Shown piece after piece: positions 1-6,350 of a stretch of 6,355 nucleotides of DNA. This stretch comes from Spirochaetaceae bacterium (GTDB lineage Bacteria; Spirochaetota; Spirochaetia; Treponematales; Breznakiellaceae): assembly GCA_031284645.1 (NCBI GenBank), contig JAITXS010000072.1:1-6355 (forward strand), written 5' to 3'. Within the stretch, counting starts at the first letter, position 1, and each line of letters opens with the position of its first letter. Both the position numbers and the translations under genes were made by a program. The notes under the pieces were generated by a model. The model was not told where the DNA came from, did not search any database, and saw only the letters and a program-made list of their open reading frames with translations.

Positions 1-6
1 GCATTC

Positions 7-40
7 TGTGTAAAGTAGTTCTCTGGAACTACTTTACACA
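7..40. repeat. Perfect 15-bp inverted repeat with 4-nt loop
   Basis: Arms 7-21 and 26-40 are exact reverse complements (TGTGTAAAGTAGTTC and GAACTACTTTACACA) around the loop TCTG. The stem is AT-rich. Neither strand has a run of T immediately after the stem, so it is not a standard rho-independent terminator. It could be the terminator of an unseen upstream gene, a dispersed palindromic element, or a protein-binding site. The symmetry is certain; the role is unknown. Confidence 0.75.
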
Positions 41-54
41 AATAATCTAAAATT

Positions 55-75
55 CCCGCCGTCTTGTGCGGCGGG
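55..75. repeat. GC-rich hairpin in the cysS upstream region
   Basis: CCCGCCG (55-61) pairs perfectly with CGGCGGG (69-75) around the 7-nt loop TCTTGTG. On the minus strand the stem is followed by AATTTTAG and more A/T, which loosely resembles a minus-strand intrinsic terminator, but no minus-strand gene feeds into it. On the plus strand the following bases are GGTCTTAA, a poor terminator tail. GTGCG (66-70) could alternatively pair with CGCAC (99-103), so mutually exclusive folds are possible. Function is not established. Confidence 0.5.
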
Positions 76-114
76 GGTCTTAATACCAACTGCGAACACG
101 CACCGCTTTTGGGC

Positions 115-143
115 TTGAATAAGGATACCCGTTTAAGTACGAT
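115..143 (+). promoter_or_regulatory. Possible sigma-70-type promoter for cysS
   Basis: TTGAAT (115-120) matches the -35 consensus at four of six positions, and TACGAT (138-143) matches the -10 consensus at four of six. They are separated by exactly 17 nt. A start about seven bases after the -10 falls on or next to A150, the first base of the cysS ATG, which would give a leaderless or nearly leaderless mRNA. This agrees with the lack of a Shine-Dalgarno at usual spacing; the nearest AAGGA (121-125) is 24 nt upstream of the ATG. Both boxes are only partial matches, so this is a suggestion. Confidence 0.3.
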
Positions 144-149
144 AGAACT

Positions 150-1592
150 ATGTCATTATCTCTATTCAACACGCTTGGTCGTACAATACAGGAATTTAAA
201 AGTATTAAAGAAGGCTATGCCGGTTTTTACGGCTGCGGGCCTACCGTATATAATTACGCCCATATCGGCAATCTCCGTGCGTATATTACGCATGATATTC
301 TTACCCGTGTCTTGCGTCGGCGGGGGTACAAAGTTACCCATGTTATGAATATCACTGATGTAGGACACCTCAGCGGGGATAACGACGAAGGCGATGACAA
401 GATGGTAAAAAGCGCCGAGGAGCGTGGTAAATCCGTGCTTGAAATCGCTGAATTTTATACAAAAGCGTTTTTTAACGATACGGCGCGGCTCAATATCACG
501 ACTCCTGATATTGTATGCAAAGCTACCGAGCATATCCCTGAAATGATTTCCCTTATCAAAAAGATAGAGGAGCACGGTTTTACCTATCGGGAAGGCGGAA
601 ATCTCTACTTTGACGTTGCGAAATTCCCGCATTACGCGGAACTTGCGCGTTTGAAACTCGACGGACAGAAAGCCGGAGCGCGTACCGGTATTGACGGTAA
701 TAAACGGAACCCGGGAGATTTTGTCCTTTGGTTCACCAAAAGCAAGTTTGAAAATCAGGCTCTTGTCTGGGACAGCCCCTGGGGACGCGGTTATCCGGGT
801 TGGCACATTGAGTGTGCGGCAATGAGTATGAAGTACCTTGGAGAACAGTTTGATATTCATGCAGGCGGCATTGATCATATACAGATTCATCATTCAAATG
901 AGATTGCCGAGGCCGAGGCTGCAAGCGGCAAGCACCCTTGGGTACGCTACTGGATTCATAATGAATTTTTAGTGCTTGATAAAGGGAAGATGTCAAAATC
1001 AGGAGGTGGTTTTATCACCCTGCAAAGTTTGATAGATGAAGGCTTTGATCCGCTTGATTACCGTTATTTTCTGCTCGGTGCCCATTATCGCACTCAGCTT
1101 CAGTTCTCCCCGGAAAGCTTAAACGGGGCGCGAAATGCGCGGAGATCACTTGTATCTCAGATACGGAATCTGGTACAAAAAGCAAATCTCCCGCTTGAAA
1201 AGCTTACCGACCGGCAGATTGACGGAAAGGCCGGAGAATATTGCGCTGCTTTTGACCAGGCTCTTGATGATGATCTTTCCATTCCCCGGGCTCTTGCTTC
1301 CCTGTGGGCTGTGTTAAAAGACAGCTCTGTTTTGCCCCAGGATGCCCTTGCCGCGGCTTTTGATATGGACAGTGTTTTAGGGCTTAAGCTGGCAGAGGAA
1401 GCGCTTGATAAAACTGAAAGCATGGAAGAAGATGCGGCCTTTACCGCCGAAATTGATGTTCTGATTGCAGAGCGTGCCGAGGCAAAAAAAGCAAAAGATT
1501 TTAAAAAAGCGGATGCTGTCCGCGATAGTCTTAAAGCGCGCGGTATTATTCTGGAAGATCATCCCGGCGGTACCACGTGGAAACGAATTTAA
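150..1592 (+). CDS. cysS: Cysteinyl-tRNA synthetase
   Basis: This class I aminoacyl-tRNA synthetase activates cysteine with ATP and charges tRNA-Cys in the cytoplasm. The 480-residue length is normal for bacterial CysS (E. coli 461). The N-terminus carries the family pattern CGPTVYNYAHIGN, with the HIGH-type motif HIGN at residues 38-41. The expected zinc ligands are present: Cys29, Cys222 in GWHIEC, and His247 and Glu251 in HHSNE, with spacing as in the E. coli enzyme. The KMSKS loop is at 280-284. The C-terminus has the usual KA-rich helical region (AKKAKDFKKADAVRDSL) and ends GGTTWKRI. ATG150 is chosen because an in-frame TAA lies at 120-122 with no other start codon between, and the protein then begins where the family normally does. 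No good Shine-Dalgarno precedes it. ileS follows after 24 bases on the same strand. No key residue is missing. Confidence 0.97.
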   Translation: MSLSLFNTLGRTIQEFKSIKEGYAGFYGCGPTVYNYAHIGNLRAYITHDILTRVLRRRGYKVTHVMNITDVGHLSGDNDEGDDKMVKSAEERGKSVLEIAEFYTKAFFNDTARLNITTPDIVCKATEHIPEMISLIKKIEEHGFTYREGGNLYFDVAKFPHYAELARLKLDGQKAGARTGIDGNKRNPGDFVLWFTKSKFENQALVWDSPWGRGYPGWHIECAAMSMKYLGEQFDIHAGGIDHIQIHHSNEIAEAEAASGKHPWVRYWIHNEFLVLDKGKMSKSGGGFITLQSLIDEGFDPLDYRYFLLGAHYRTQLQFSPESLNGARNARRSLVSQIRNLVQKANLPLEKLTDRQIDGKAGEYCAAFDQALDDDLSIPRALASLWAVLKDSSVLPQDALAAAFDMDSVLGLKLAEEALDKTESMEEDAAFTAEIDVLIAERAEAKKAKDFKKADAVRDSLKARGIILEDHPGGTTWKRI

Positions 1593-1602
1593 CGGAAATT
1601 TC

Positions 1603-1619
1603 GGAGGGAAGAGAGAGTG
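1603..1619 (+). promoter_or_regulatory. Shine-Dalgarno and GTG start of ileS
   Basis: GGAGGG at 1603-1608 lies 8 nt before GTG 1617-1619, close to ideal spacing. It supports the GTG as the true start. It lies in the 24-base gap after the cysS stop, consistent with translation from a shared cysS-ileS transcript. Confidence 0.85.
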
Positions 1620-4600
1620 TATCAAGCAGTAAACCCGCGTGTTAGTTTTCCAAAACTGGAAGAAGAGGTTCTTGCCTTTTGGCAGAAACATGATATTTTC
1701 AAAAAGTCCGTAGAACAGAGGGAAGGAGGGGAGGAGTATGTTTTTTACGACGGCCCCCCCTTTGCCACAGGACTTCCGCACTTCGGACATTTTGTGCCAA
1801 GCACCATAAAAGACATCATCCCGCGTTATCAAACCATGAAAGGCAAAAGAGTTGAACGGCGCTTTGGCTGGGATTGCCACGGACTGCCTGTTGAAAATCT
1901 TATCGAAAAAGAACTCGGGTTAAACTCAAAAACCGACATAGAAAAATACGGCATCGTCAAATTTAACGATGCCTGCCGGGTTTCGGTACTCCGCTATGTC
2001 AAAGAATGGCGGGAAATCATTACACGCCTTGGCCGCTGGGTCGATTTTGATAACGATTATAAAACGATGGAACCGGACTACATGGAAAGCATCTGGTGGG
2101 TGATGAAATCTCTCTGGGAACAGGGATTGCTCTACGAAGGATACTATATACTCCCCTATTGCCCGCGCTGTGCGACCGTACTCTCCAACCATGAACTTAA
2201 TCTCGGCGGTTACAAAGATGTCCACGATCCGGCGATCACACTGAGATTCAAAATAAAAGGAATCGGGGAGAACAGTCGGGGGGCAGCCGGTACGGCCCTG
2301 TCGGACCTGCTCTCCGGCCCGGATACTCCCGCTTATTTACTCGCATGGACAACAACGCCTTGGACTCTGCCCTCGAACCTTGCCCTCACCGTGGGGCCTG
2401 ATATTGATTATGTGATCATCCGTGACGGGGATTTTCGTTATATTATGGCAGAGGCGCGTCTTGGCGCATATTATAAGACAGCCGATGACTATACCATACT
2501 GCTCAAAGTAAAAGGCGCGGACTTGGCCGGCCTTGAATATGAACCGCTTTTCCCTTATTTTGCAGGAGAGGCAGAGCACAATGCGTTTCGCGTCTACTGC
2601 GGTGACTTTGTGTCAACAGAGGACGGCACGGGCATTGTACATACCGCGCCCGGCTTCGGCGAAGACGACAATCGGGTACTCAAAGGGACAGGTGTTCCGA
2701 CCATCTGCCCGATTGACGCTGAATGTAAATTCACTGCCGAAATAAGCGACTATCAAGGACGTTTTGTCAAAGACTGCGACAAAGACATCATTGAGCGGCT
2801 TAAAACCGAAGGCAAACTTGTCAAACGCGATCAAATTTTACACGCCTACCCCCACTGTTGGCGTTGCGGCAGTCCCCTTGTCTACCGTGCGGTGAGCTCG
2901 TGGTTTGTTGATATACAAAAAATCAAACAAGATATGCTCAAAGCAAATGAACAGATAGACTGGGCACCGGAACACATAAAAGCCGGTCGTTTCGGCAAAT
3001 GGCTTACCGGTGCGCGTGACTGGGCTATTTCGCGTAACCGATACTGGGGGAACCCCCTGCCGATATGGAAATGCCCTGACTGCGGAAAGACAATCTGCGT
3101 GGGCAGCCGTGCCGAACTTAAAAAACTTTCCGGTTCGGACTTACGAGATCTGCATAAACAGTTTGTCGATACCGTAAGCATAAAATGCGCCGATATACCC
3201 CCCGGTACACCCGGAGTACGTTTTTCAGGGGATGCAGAAGCCACGGAAGATCGGAACAAACACGCCTGCGGCGGCATCATGAAACGCATACCGGAAGTAC
3301 TCGACTGCTGGTTTGAGTCCGGCGCCATGCCCTATGCGCAAAATCACTACCCCTTTGAAAATAAAACATTTTTCGAAAATCATTTTCCCGCCGATTTTAT
3401 CACCGAGGGACTCGATCAGACACGAGGCTGGTTTTATACACTCACGATCCTTGCCGCAGCCCTTTTTAAGCGGCCTGCGTTCAAACATTGCATTGTTACC
3501 GGCCTGGTACTCGCCGAAGACGGTAAAAAAATGAGCAAAAGCCAACGCAACTACACCGATCCGATGAAAGTCGTCAACGAGTTCGGTGCGGACGCCCTGC
3601 GCCTCTTCCTCGTTCACAGCGCGGTCATCAAAGCCGAAGACCTCCGCTACAGCGATGAGGGAGTCCGTGAAGTACTCAAAAGCATCATCATTCCGCTCTG
3701 GAATGCATACAGCTTTTTTGTAAGCTACTCCAACATTGATGGCATCACACCATCTGCGCCGCCTGATAAACCGGAAAACCCGCTGGACAAGTGGATACTC
3801 TCCCTTACTCAGACACTCATCAAAAAAGTCGACACCGCACTCAGCTCTTATGATCTTGCACGCGCAGTCGACACAATCATCGAATTCATTGACCTGTTAA
3901 ATAACTGGTATATACGCCGGGGACGCAGACGTTTCTGGCGCAGCGAAAACGATAAAGATAAACACGAAGCCTATGCAGCCTTGCATACAGCACTCAAAAC
4001 ATTGATCTGCGTTGCTGCGCCCATTATGCCCTTTACCACTGATGCGATGTGGCGGAATCTGACAGGTGCAGAACAGAAAGAAGGAGGGGAAGTCCCCCTT
4101 CACGGGAGTGGAGACCCCGGAACTCCGATATCCGTTCATCTAAGCGATTTTCCGGTACCCGATGAGAGCCGCATTGATCCTCAGCTTGAATTTCAAATGG
4201 ACATAGTGCGCCGCTGCGTTTCGCTTGGCCGTGCCCTGCGTTCGACGCATAATATCAAAGTGCGCCAACCCCTGCGTTTGGTAGAGCTGGTCACACGTGA
4301 TAAAGATCAGATGGCAGCGCTTGTCGGAATGAGCGATATTATCCGCGAGGAATTAAACGTAAAAGAGGTCATATTCCGCGACAATGAGGAAGAGTTAGTT
4401 GAGTATCAGGCCCAGCCGAACTTCCGTGTGTTGGGCAAAGAGCTTGGAAAAGACATGAAGGAAGCCTCCGCAAAAATCAAGACCCTGTCCCGTGCCGACA
4501 TAGAAAAGATTCTTTCAGGTCTGCCGCTTTCTCTGGAGATAGCCGGTCGTTGTTTTGAGTTAAACGCCGAAAAACTCGAGATACGGCGTATCGAAAAATC

Positions 4601-4919
4601 CGGCTTAAAAATACTTAACGAAGGGAATCTTACCGTGGCGCTTGATACGGAAATTACTGCGGACTTGACGAGGGAAGGCGATGTCCGTGATCTTGTGCGG
4701 AGCATTCAGAATATCAGAAAAGAGATCGGCCTTGAAGTCAGCGACCGCGTGAAGCTTTACTTATACGGCCCCGCTGCTTTGGAAGAAGCGTACAAACAGT
4801 TTGCCTCTTATATCGCAGGGGAGACGCTTGCCGTGAATATCCTTTGGGGCGAAGTTCAAGGGCAGACGAGCGTGGAAGCCGGCGAGAGGCACTGGCTTGT
4901 CAAAGTTGAAAAGGCGTAA
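1617..4919 (+). CDS. ileS: Isoleucyl-tRNA synthetase, large eukaryote-like (IleS2) type
   Basis: It charges tRNA-Ile with isoleucine and hydrolyses mischarged Val-tRNA in a CP1 editing domain; cytoplasmic. The 1100-residue length exceeds E. coli-type IleS (about 940) and fits the eukaryote-like class. The Rossmann core starts with DGPPFATGLPHFGH, its HIGH motif being H55-F-G-H58. A CxxC pair (Cys182/185) follows. The editing domain includes WTTTPWTLPSN (244-254) and HTAPGFGEDD with conserved acidic residues near 350-351. Further CxxC pairs are at 414/417 and 486/489; SRNRYWGNPLPIW and EVLDCWFESG are typical. KMSKS is at 638-642. The NNWYIRRGRRRFW segment marks the anticodon-binding domain. 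A long C-terminal extension follows. A lineage-specific insert, about residues 817-838, is described separately. Family knowledge, not this sequence, says IleS2 enzymes are often less sensitive to mupirocin. The next gene begins within about 70 bases with no clear terminator. Confidence 0.97.
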   Translation: MYQAVNPRVSFPKLEEEVLAFWQKHDIFKKSVEQREGGEEYVFYDGPPFATGLPHFGHFVPSTIKDIIPRYQTMKGKRVERRFGWDCHGLPVENLIEKELGLNSKTDIEKYGIVKFNDACRVSVLRYVKEWREIITRLGRWVDFDNDYKTMEPDYMESIWWVMKSLWEQGLLYEGYYILPYCPRCATVLSNHELNLGGYKDVHDPAITLRFKIKGIGENSRGAAGTALSDLLSGPDTPAYLLAWTTTPWTLPSNLALTVGPDIDYVIIRDGDFRYIMAEARLGAYYKTADDYTILLKVKGADLAGLEYEPLFPYFAGEAEHNAFRVYCGDFVSTEDGTGIVHTAPGFGEDDNRVLKGTGVPTICPIDAECKFTAEISDYQGRFVKDCDKDIIERLKTEGKLVKRDQILHAYPHCWRCGSPLVYRAVSSWFVDIQKIKQDMLKANEQIDWAPEHIKAGRFGKWLTGARDWAISRNRYWGNPLPIWKCPDCGKTICVGSRAELKKLSGSDLRDLHKQFVDTVSIKCADIPPGTPGVRFSGDAEATEDRNKHACGGIMKRIPEVLDCWFESGAMPYAQNHYPFENKTFFENHFPADFITEGLDQTRGWFYTLTILAAALFKRPAFKHCIVTGLVLAEDGKKMSKSQRNYTDPMKVVNEFGADALRLFLVHSAVIKAEDLRYSDEGVREVLKSIIIPLWNAYSFFVSYSNIDGITPSAPPDKPENPLDKWILSLTQTLIKKVDTALSSYDLARAVDTIIEFIDLLNNWYIRRGRRRFWRSENDKDKHEAYAALHTALKTLICVAAPIMPFTTDAMWRNLTGAEQKEGGEVPLHGSGDPGTPISVHLSDFPVPDESRIDPQLEFQMDIVRRCVSLGRALRSTHNIKVRQPLRLVELVTRDKDQMAALVGMSDIIREELNVKEVIFRDNEEELVEYQAQPNFRVLGKELGKDMKEASAKIKTLSRADIEKILSGLPLSLEIAGRCFELNAEKLEIRRIEKSGLKILNEGNLTVALDTEITADLTREGDVRDLVRSIQNIRKEIGLEVSDRVKLYLYGPAALEEAYKQFASYIAGETLAVNILWGEVQGQTSVEAGERHWLVKVEKA
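4071..4127 (+). repeat. In-frame hairpin-forming insert in ileS, with a partial copy near the gene start
   Basis: 4071-4092 matches 1713-1734 at 19 of 22 bases; both read in the ileS frame and encode EQ(K/R)EGGE (residues 819-825 and 33-39). The downstream copy can fold as AAGG[A]GGG (4081-4088, one bulged A) against CCCCCTT (4094-4100), followed by GGAGT (4105-4109) against ACTCC (4122-4126). The encoded stretch is Gly/Pro-rich (GSGDPGTP) and sits just before the conserved SVHLSDFP, as a surface linker would. It may be chance similarity of purine-rich codons. Confidence 0.4.
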
Positions 4920-4945
4920 AAGAAAAGGTCCCGGGGAAAAACATA

Positions 4946-4963
4946 ATGAAAAAGATAGAGTAA
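4946..4963 (+). other. Five-codon open frame (MKKIE) before the methyltransferase
   Basis: ATG 4946-4948 is followed by AAA AAG ATA GAG and TAA at 4961-4963. It is the only ATG-initiated frame between ileS and the methyltransferase and is out of frame with that gene. Only a weak purine stretch (GGGGA) precedes it. It may be meaningless, a short leader, or a remnant of the original methyltransferase start cut off by small indels. The A6 run at 4962-4967 would be a likely slippage site. Confidence 0.25.
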
Positions 4964-4973
4964 AAAAGACATA

Positions 4974-4989
4974 AAGGAAAGATAAAATT
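4974..4989 (+). promoter_or_regulatory. Possible Shine-Dalgarno with ATT start for the methyltransferase
   Basis: AAGGA (4974-4978) lies 8 nt before ATT 4987-4989 in the methyltransferase frame. This is good initiation spacing for a non-standard start codon; AUU initiation is known at E. coli infC and pcnB. No ATG, GTG or TTG occurs in frame between the TAA at 4972-4974 and TTG 5062. Confidence 0.4.
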
Positions 4990-6093
4990 CATCGAACTTT
5001 ATGTGAAAATCCTGCTTTTTTAACAGATCAACTGATTACCTATATCGGGAATAAACGATCTTTGTTGGACTTTATCGGAACGGCTGTCCGGAAAGTTCAA
5101 CAAAGACTTAATAAAAAAAAGCTGGCGATTTTTGATGTGTTTAGCGGTTCGGGTATTGTATCGCGGTATTTTAAGCAATTCGCGGAACGCTTAATCGTAA
5201 ACGACCTTGAAAAATATGCCGCGCTTATAAATCAATGCTACCTGTCAAATCAGTGTGATGTGGATAAAGAGGCGATACAAAGATACTACAAGACTATACA
5301 AACTTTACCGGAAGAATATTTAAAGAGCGGTATAATATCGGAACTATACGCCCCCAACGATGAAGATAATATAATTCGGGAGGACCGGGTTTTTTATACA
5401 AAACGGAACGCGATGTATATTGATACCACGCGGCAGATTATAGAGACCTTTCCCGAAGATTATCAAAAATATTTTATCGCACCCTTGTTATCGGAGGCCT
5501 CAATACACGCAAACACCGCAGGAGTATTTAAAGGCTTTTATAAAAACAAAGAAACAGGCATAGGGCAATTCGGCGGAAAAAATCAAGACTCACTTTCCAG
5601 AATAAGCGGAAAAATGAGCATTCCGTTTCCGGTTTTCAGTAATTTTAATGTCGATGTCATCATTTATAATGACGATGCAAATACCGTAATACATGAAGCA
5701 CCGGAAGTAGACCTCGCCTACATAGACCCCCCGTACAATCAACATCCGTACGGTTCAAATTATTTTATGCTTAATGTCATATTGGATTATCAGTATCCGC
5801 AAAATATCAGCAGGATTTCAGGTATACCCAAAGACTGGAAGCGCTCAAATTACAACAAACACGGATCAGCCCTATCCTCACTTGCCGAATTAGTAAGCGC
5901 TGTCAAAGCAAAATACCTGCTCATTTCTTTTAATTCAGAGGGCTTTATCAGTCTTGATGAAATGAAAAATATGTTAAGCAGGCTGGGAAAAGCCGAAGTA
6001 CTGGAAACAAGATACAACACCTTTAGGGGAAGCAGGAACCTCAATAAACGATCCATTCATGTCAAAGAGTATTTGTATTTACTTGAACACTAA
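4987..6093 (+). CDS. D12-class DNA adenine-N6 methyltransferase, atypical or damaged start
   Basis: It is predicted to transfer methyl from S-adenosylmethionine to the N6 of adenine at an unknown DNA site. Numbered from ATT4987 (368 residues), the order is that of alpha-class (Dam-like) enzymes: an N-terminal YIGNKR (19-24, the motif X region), DVFSGSG (50-56, motif I), a long central part likely holding target recognition, including VFKGFYKN and GQFGG, then the catalytic DPPY (247-250, motif IV) in YIDPPYNQHPYGSNYF. The first conventional start, TTG5062, would give 343 residues without YIGNKR, so I place the start upstream. No ATG, GTG or TTG is available there. Options are a real ATT start, AGG4975 as a mutated ATG, or a frameshift with the MKKIE frame. 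From motif I to the end the frame is intact. No restriction endonuclease is visible, so it may be an orphan or part of a system extending outside the window. It lies 67 bases after ileS, same strand, with mostly lower GC. Confidence 0.85.
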   Translation: MHRTLCENPAFLTDQLITYIGNKRSLLDFIGTAVRKVQQRLNKKKLAIFDVFSGSGIVSRYFKQFAERLIVNDLEKYAALINQCYLSNQCDVDKEAIQRYYKTIQTLPEEYLKSGIISELYAPNDEDNIIREDRVFYTKRNAMYIDTTRQIIETFPEDYQKYFIAPLLSEASIHANTAGVFKGFYKNKETGIGQFGGKNQDSLSRISGKMSIPFPVFSNFNVDVIIYNDDANTVIHEAPEVDLAYIDPPYNQHPYGSNYFMLNVILDYQYPQNISRISGIPKDWKRSNYNKHGSALSSLAELVSAVKAKYLLISFNSEGFISLDEMKNMLSRLGKAEVLETRYNTFRGSRNLNKRSIHVKEYLYLLEH

Positions 6094-6172
6094 GCGGCAA
6101 TTCGGATGTAAGAAGGAAGCATCTGAATAAACCGGATGTTTTAAACAAAAAGTGTAAAAAGGCAGCAGAGCA
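6094..6172. other. Non-coding gap after the methyltransferase
   Basis: I see no gene here. CGGATG (6103-6108) can pair with CATCTG (6120-6125) with one G-T pair around an 11-nt loop. No T-run follows, so it is not a convincing terminator. CGGATGT also recurs directly at 6103-6109 and 6133-6139. Confidence 0.5.
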
Positions 6173-6280
6173 GGGAATTTCTGGTATTACTAAAATCCCG
6201 AAAGCAAAGGTTTAGAAGCGTTGGGTATGGTACAGGATTTCTGGTAAAACCAAAACCCTATCACCCTTTACTCGAAGCAA

Positions 6281-6311
6281 GGGTAGTTGGGTCTTGGGTT
6301 TAGGGTAGGGG
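6281..6311 (+). other. G-quadruplex motif
   Basis: Five G-runs (6281-6283, 6289-6291, 6296-6298, 6303-6305, 6308-6311) are separated by loops of 5, 4, 4 and 2 bases. This meets the usual definition of four or more G3 runs with loops of 1-7. It coincides with the G-rich arm of the long palindrome, so quadruplex and hairpin would compete. The motif is seen directly; folding is inferred. Confidence 0.65.
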
Positions 6312-6350
6312 CTTTCTGGTAAAAGCTAAACCCTATGACCCTTTCTACCC
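6281..6350. repeat. Long imperfect palindrome (third hairpin of the array)
   Basis: Three helices stack in order: GGGTAG (6281-6286) with CTACCC (6345-6350), GGGTC (6289-6293) with GACCC (6337-6341), and GGGTTTAG (6296-6303) with CTAAACCC (6326-6333). That is 19 perfect pairs, separated by small asymmetric internal loops (TT opposite TTT, TT opposite TAT). The apex contains CTTT-CTGGTA-AAAG. There is no T-run after it within the window. Confidence 0.7.

Noticed and set aside
41..149. T-box or other riboswitch ahead of cysS
   Set aside because: There is no T-box sequence (AGGGTGGNACCGCG-like), no specifier stem that I can see, and no terminator/antiterminator pair with a T-run. Only short hairpins are present.
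162..893. 243-codon open frame on the minus strand
   Set aside because: It lies entirely antisense to cysS, its translation has no recognisable domain, and cysS is certain. The same applies to other antisense frames within cysS, ileS and the methyltransferase.
1377..1880. Minus-strand open frame across the cysS-ileS junction
   Set aside because: It overlaps conserved parts of both synthetases, including the ileS HIGH region, and has no recognisable family motif.
4920..4970. Intrinsic terminator after ileS
   Set aside because: The only palindrome is the short TCCCGGGGA stretch, followed by A-rich rather than T-rich sequence.
6220..6292. Integron attC site
   Set aside because: GTTGGGT at 6220-6226 and 6286-6292 fits the GTTRRRY core, and the palindrome has asymmetric internal loops as attC sites do. 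But no RYYYAAC partner sits at the other end, the motif lies inside the repeat unit, and no integrase is visible.
6253..6333. Telomere-like TTTAGGG/CCCTAAA repeats
   Set aside because: The heptamer appears only in isolated places within the palindrome arms, not as a tandem array, and the surrounding genes are bacterial.
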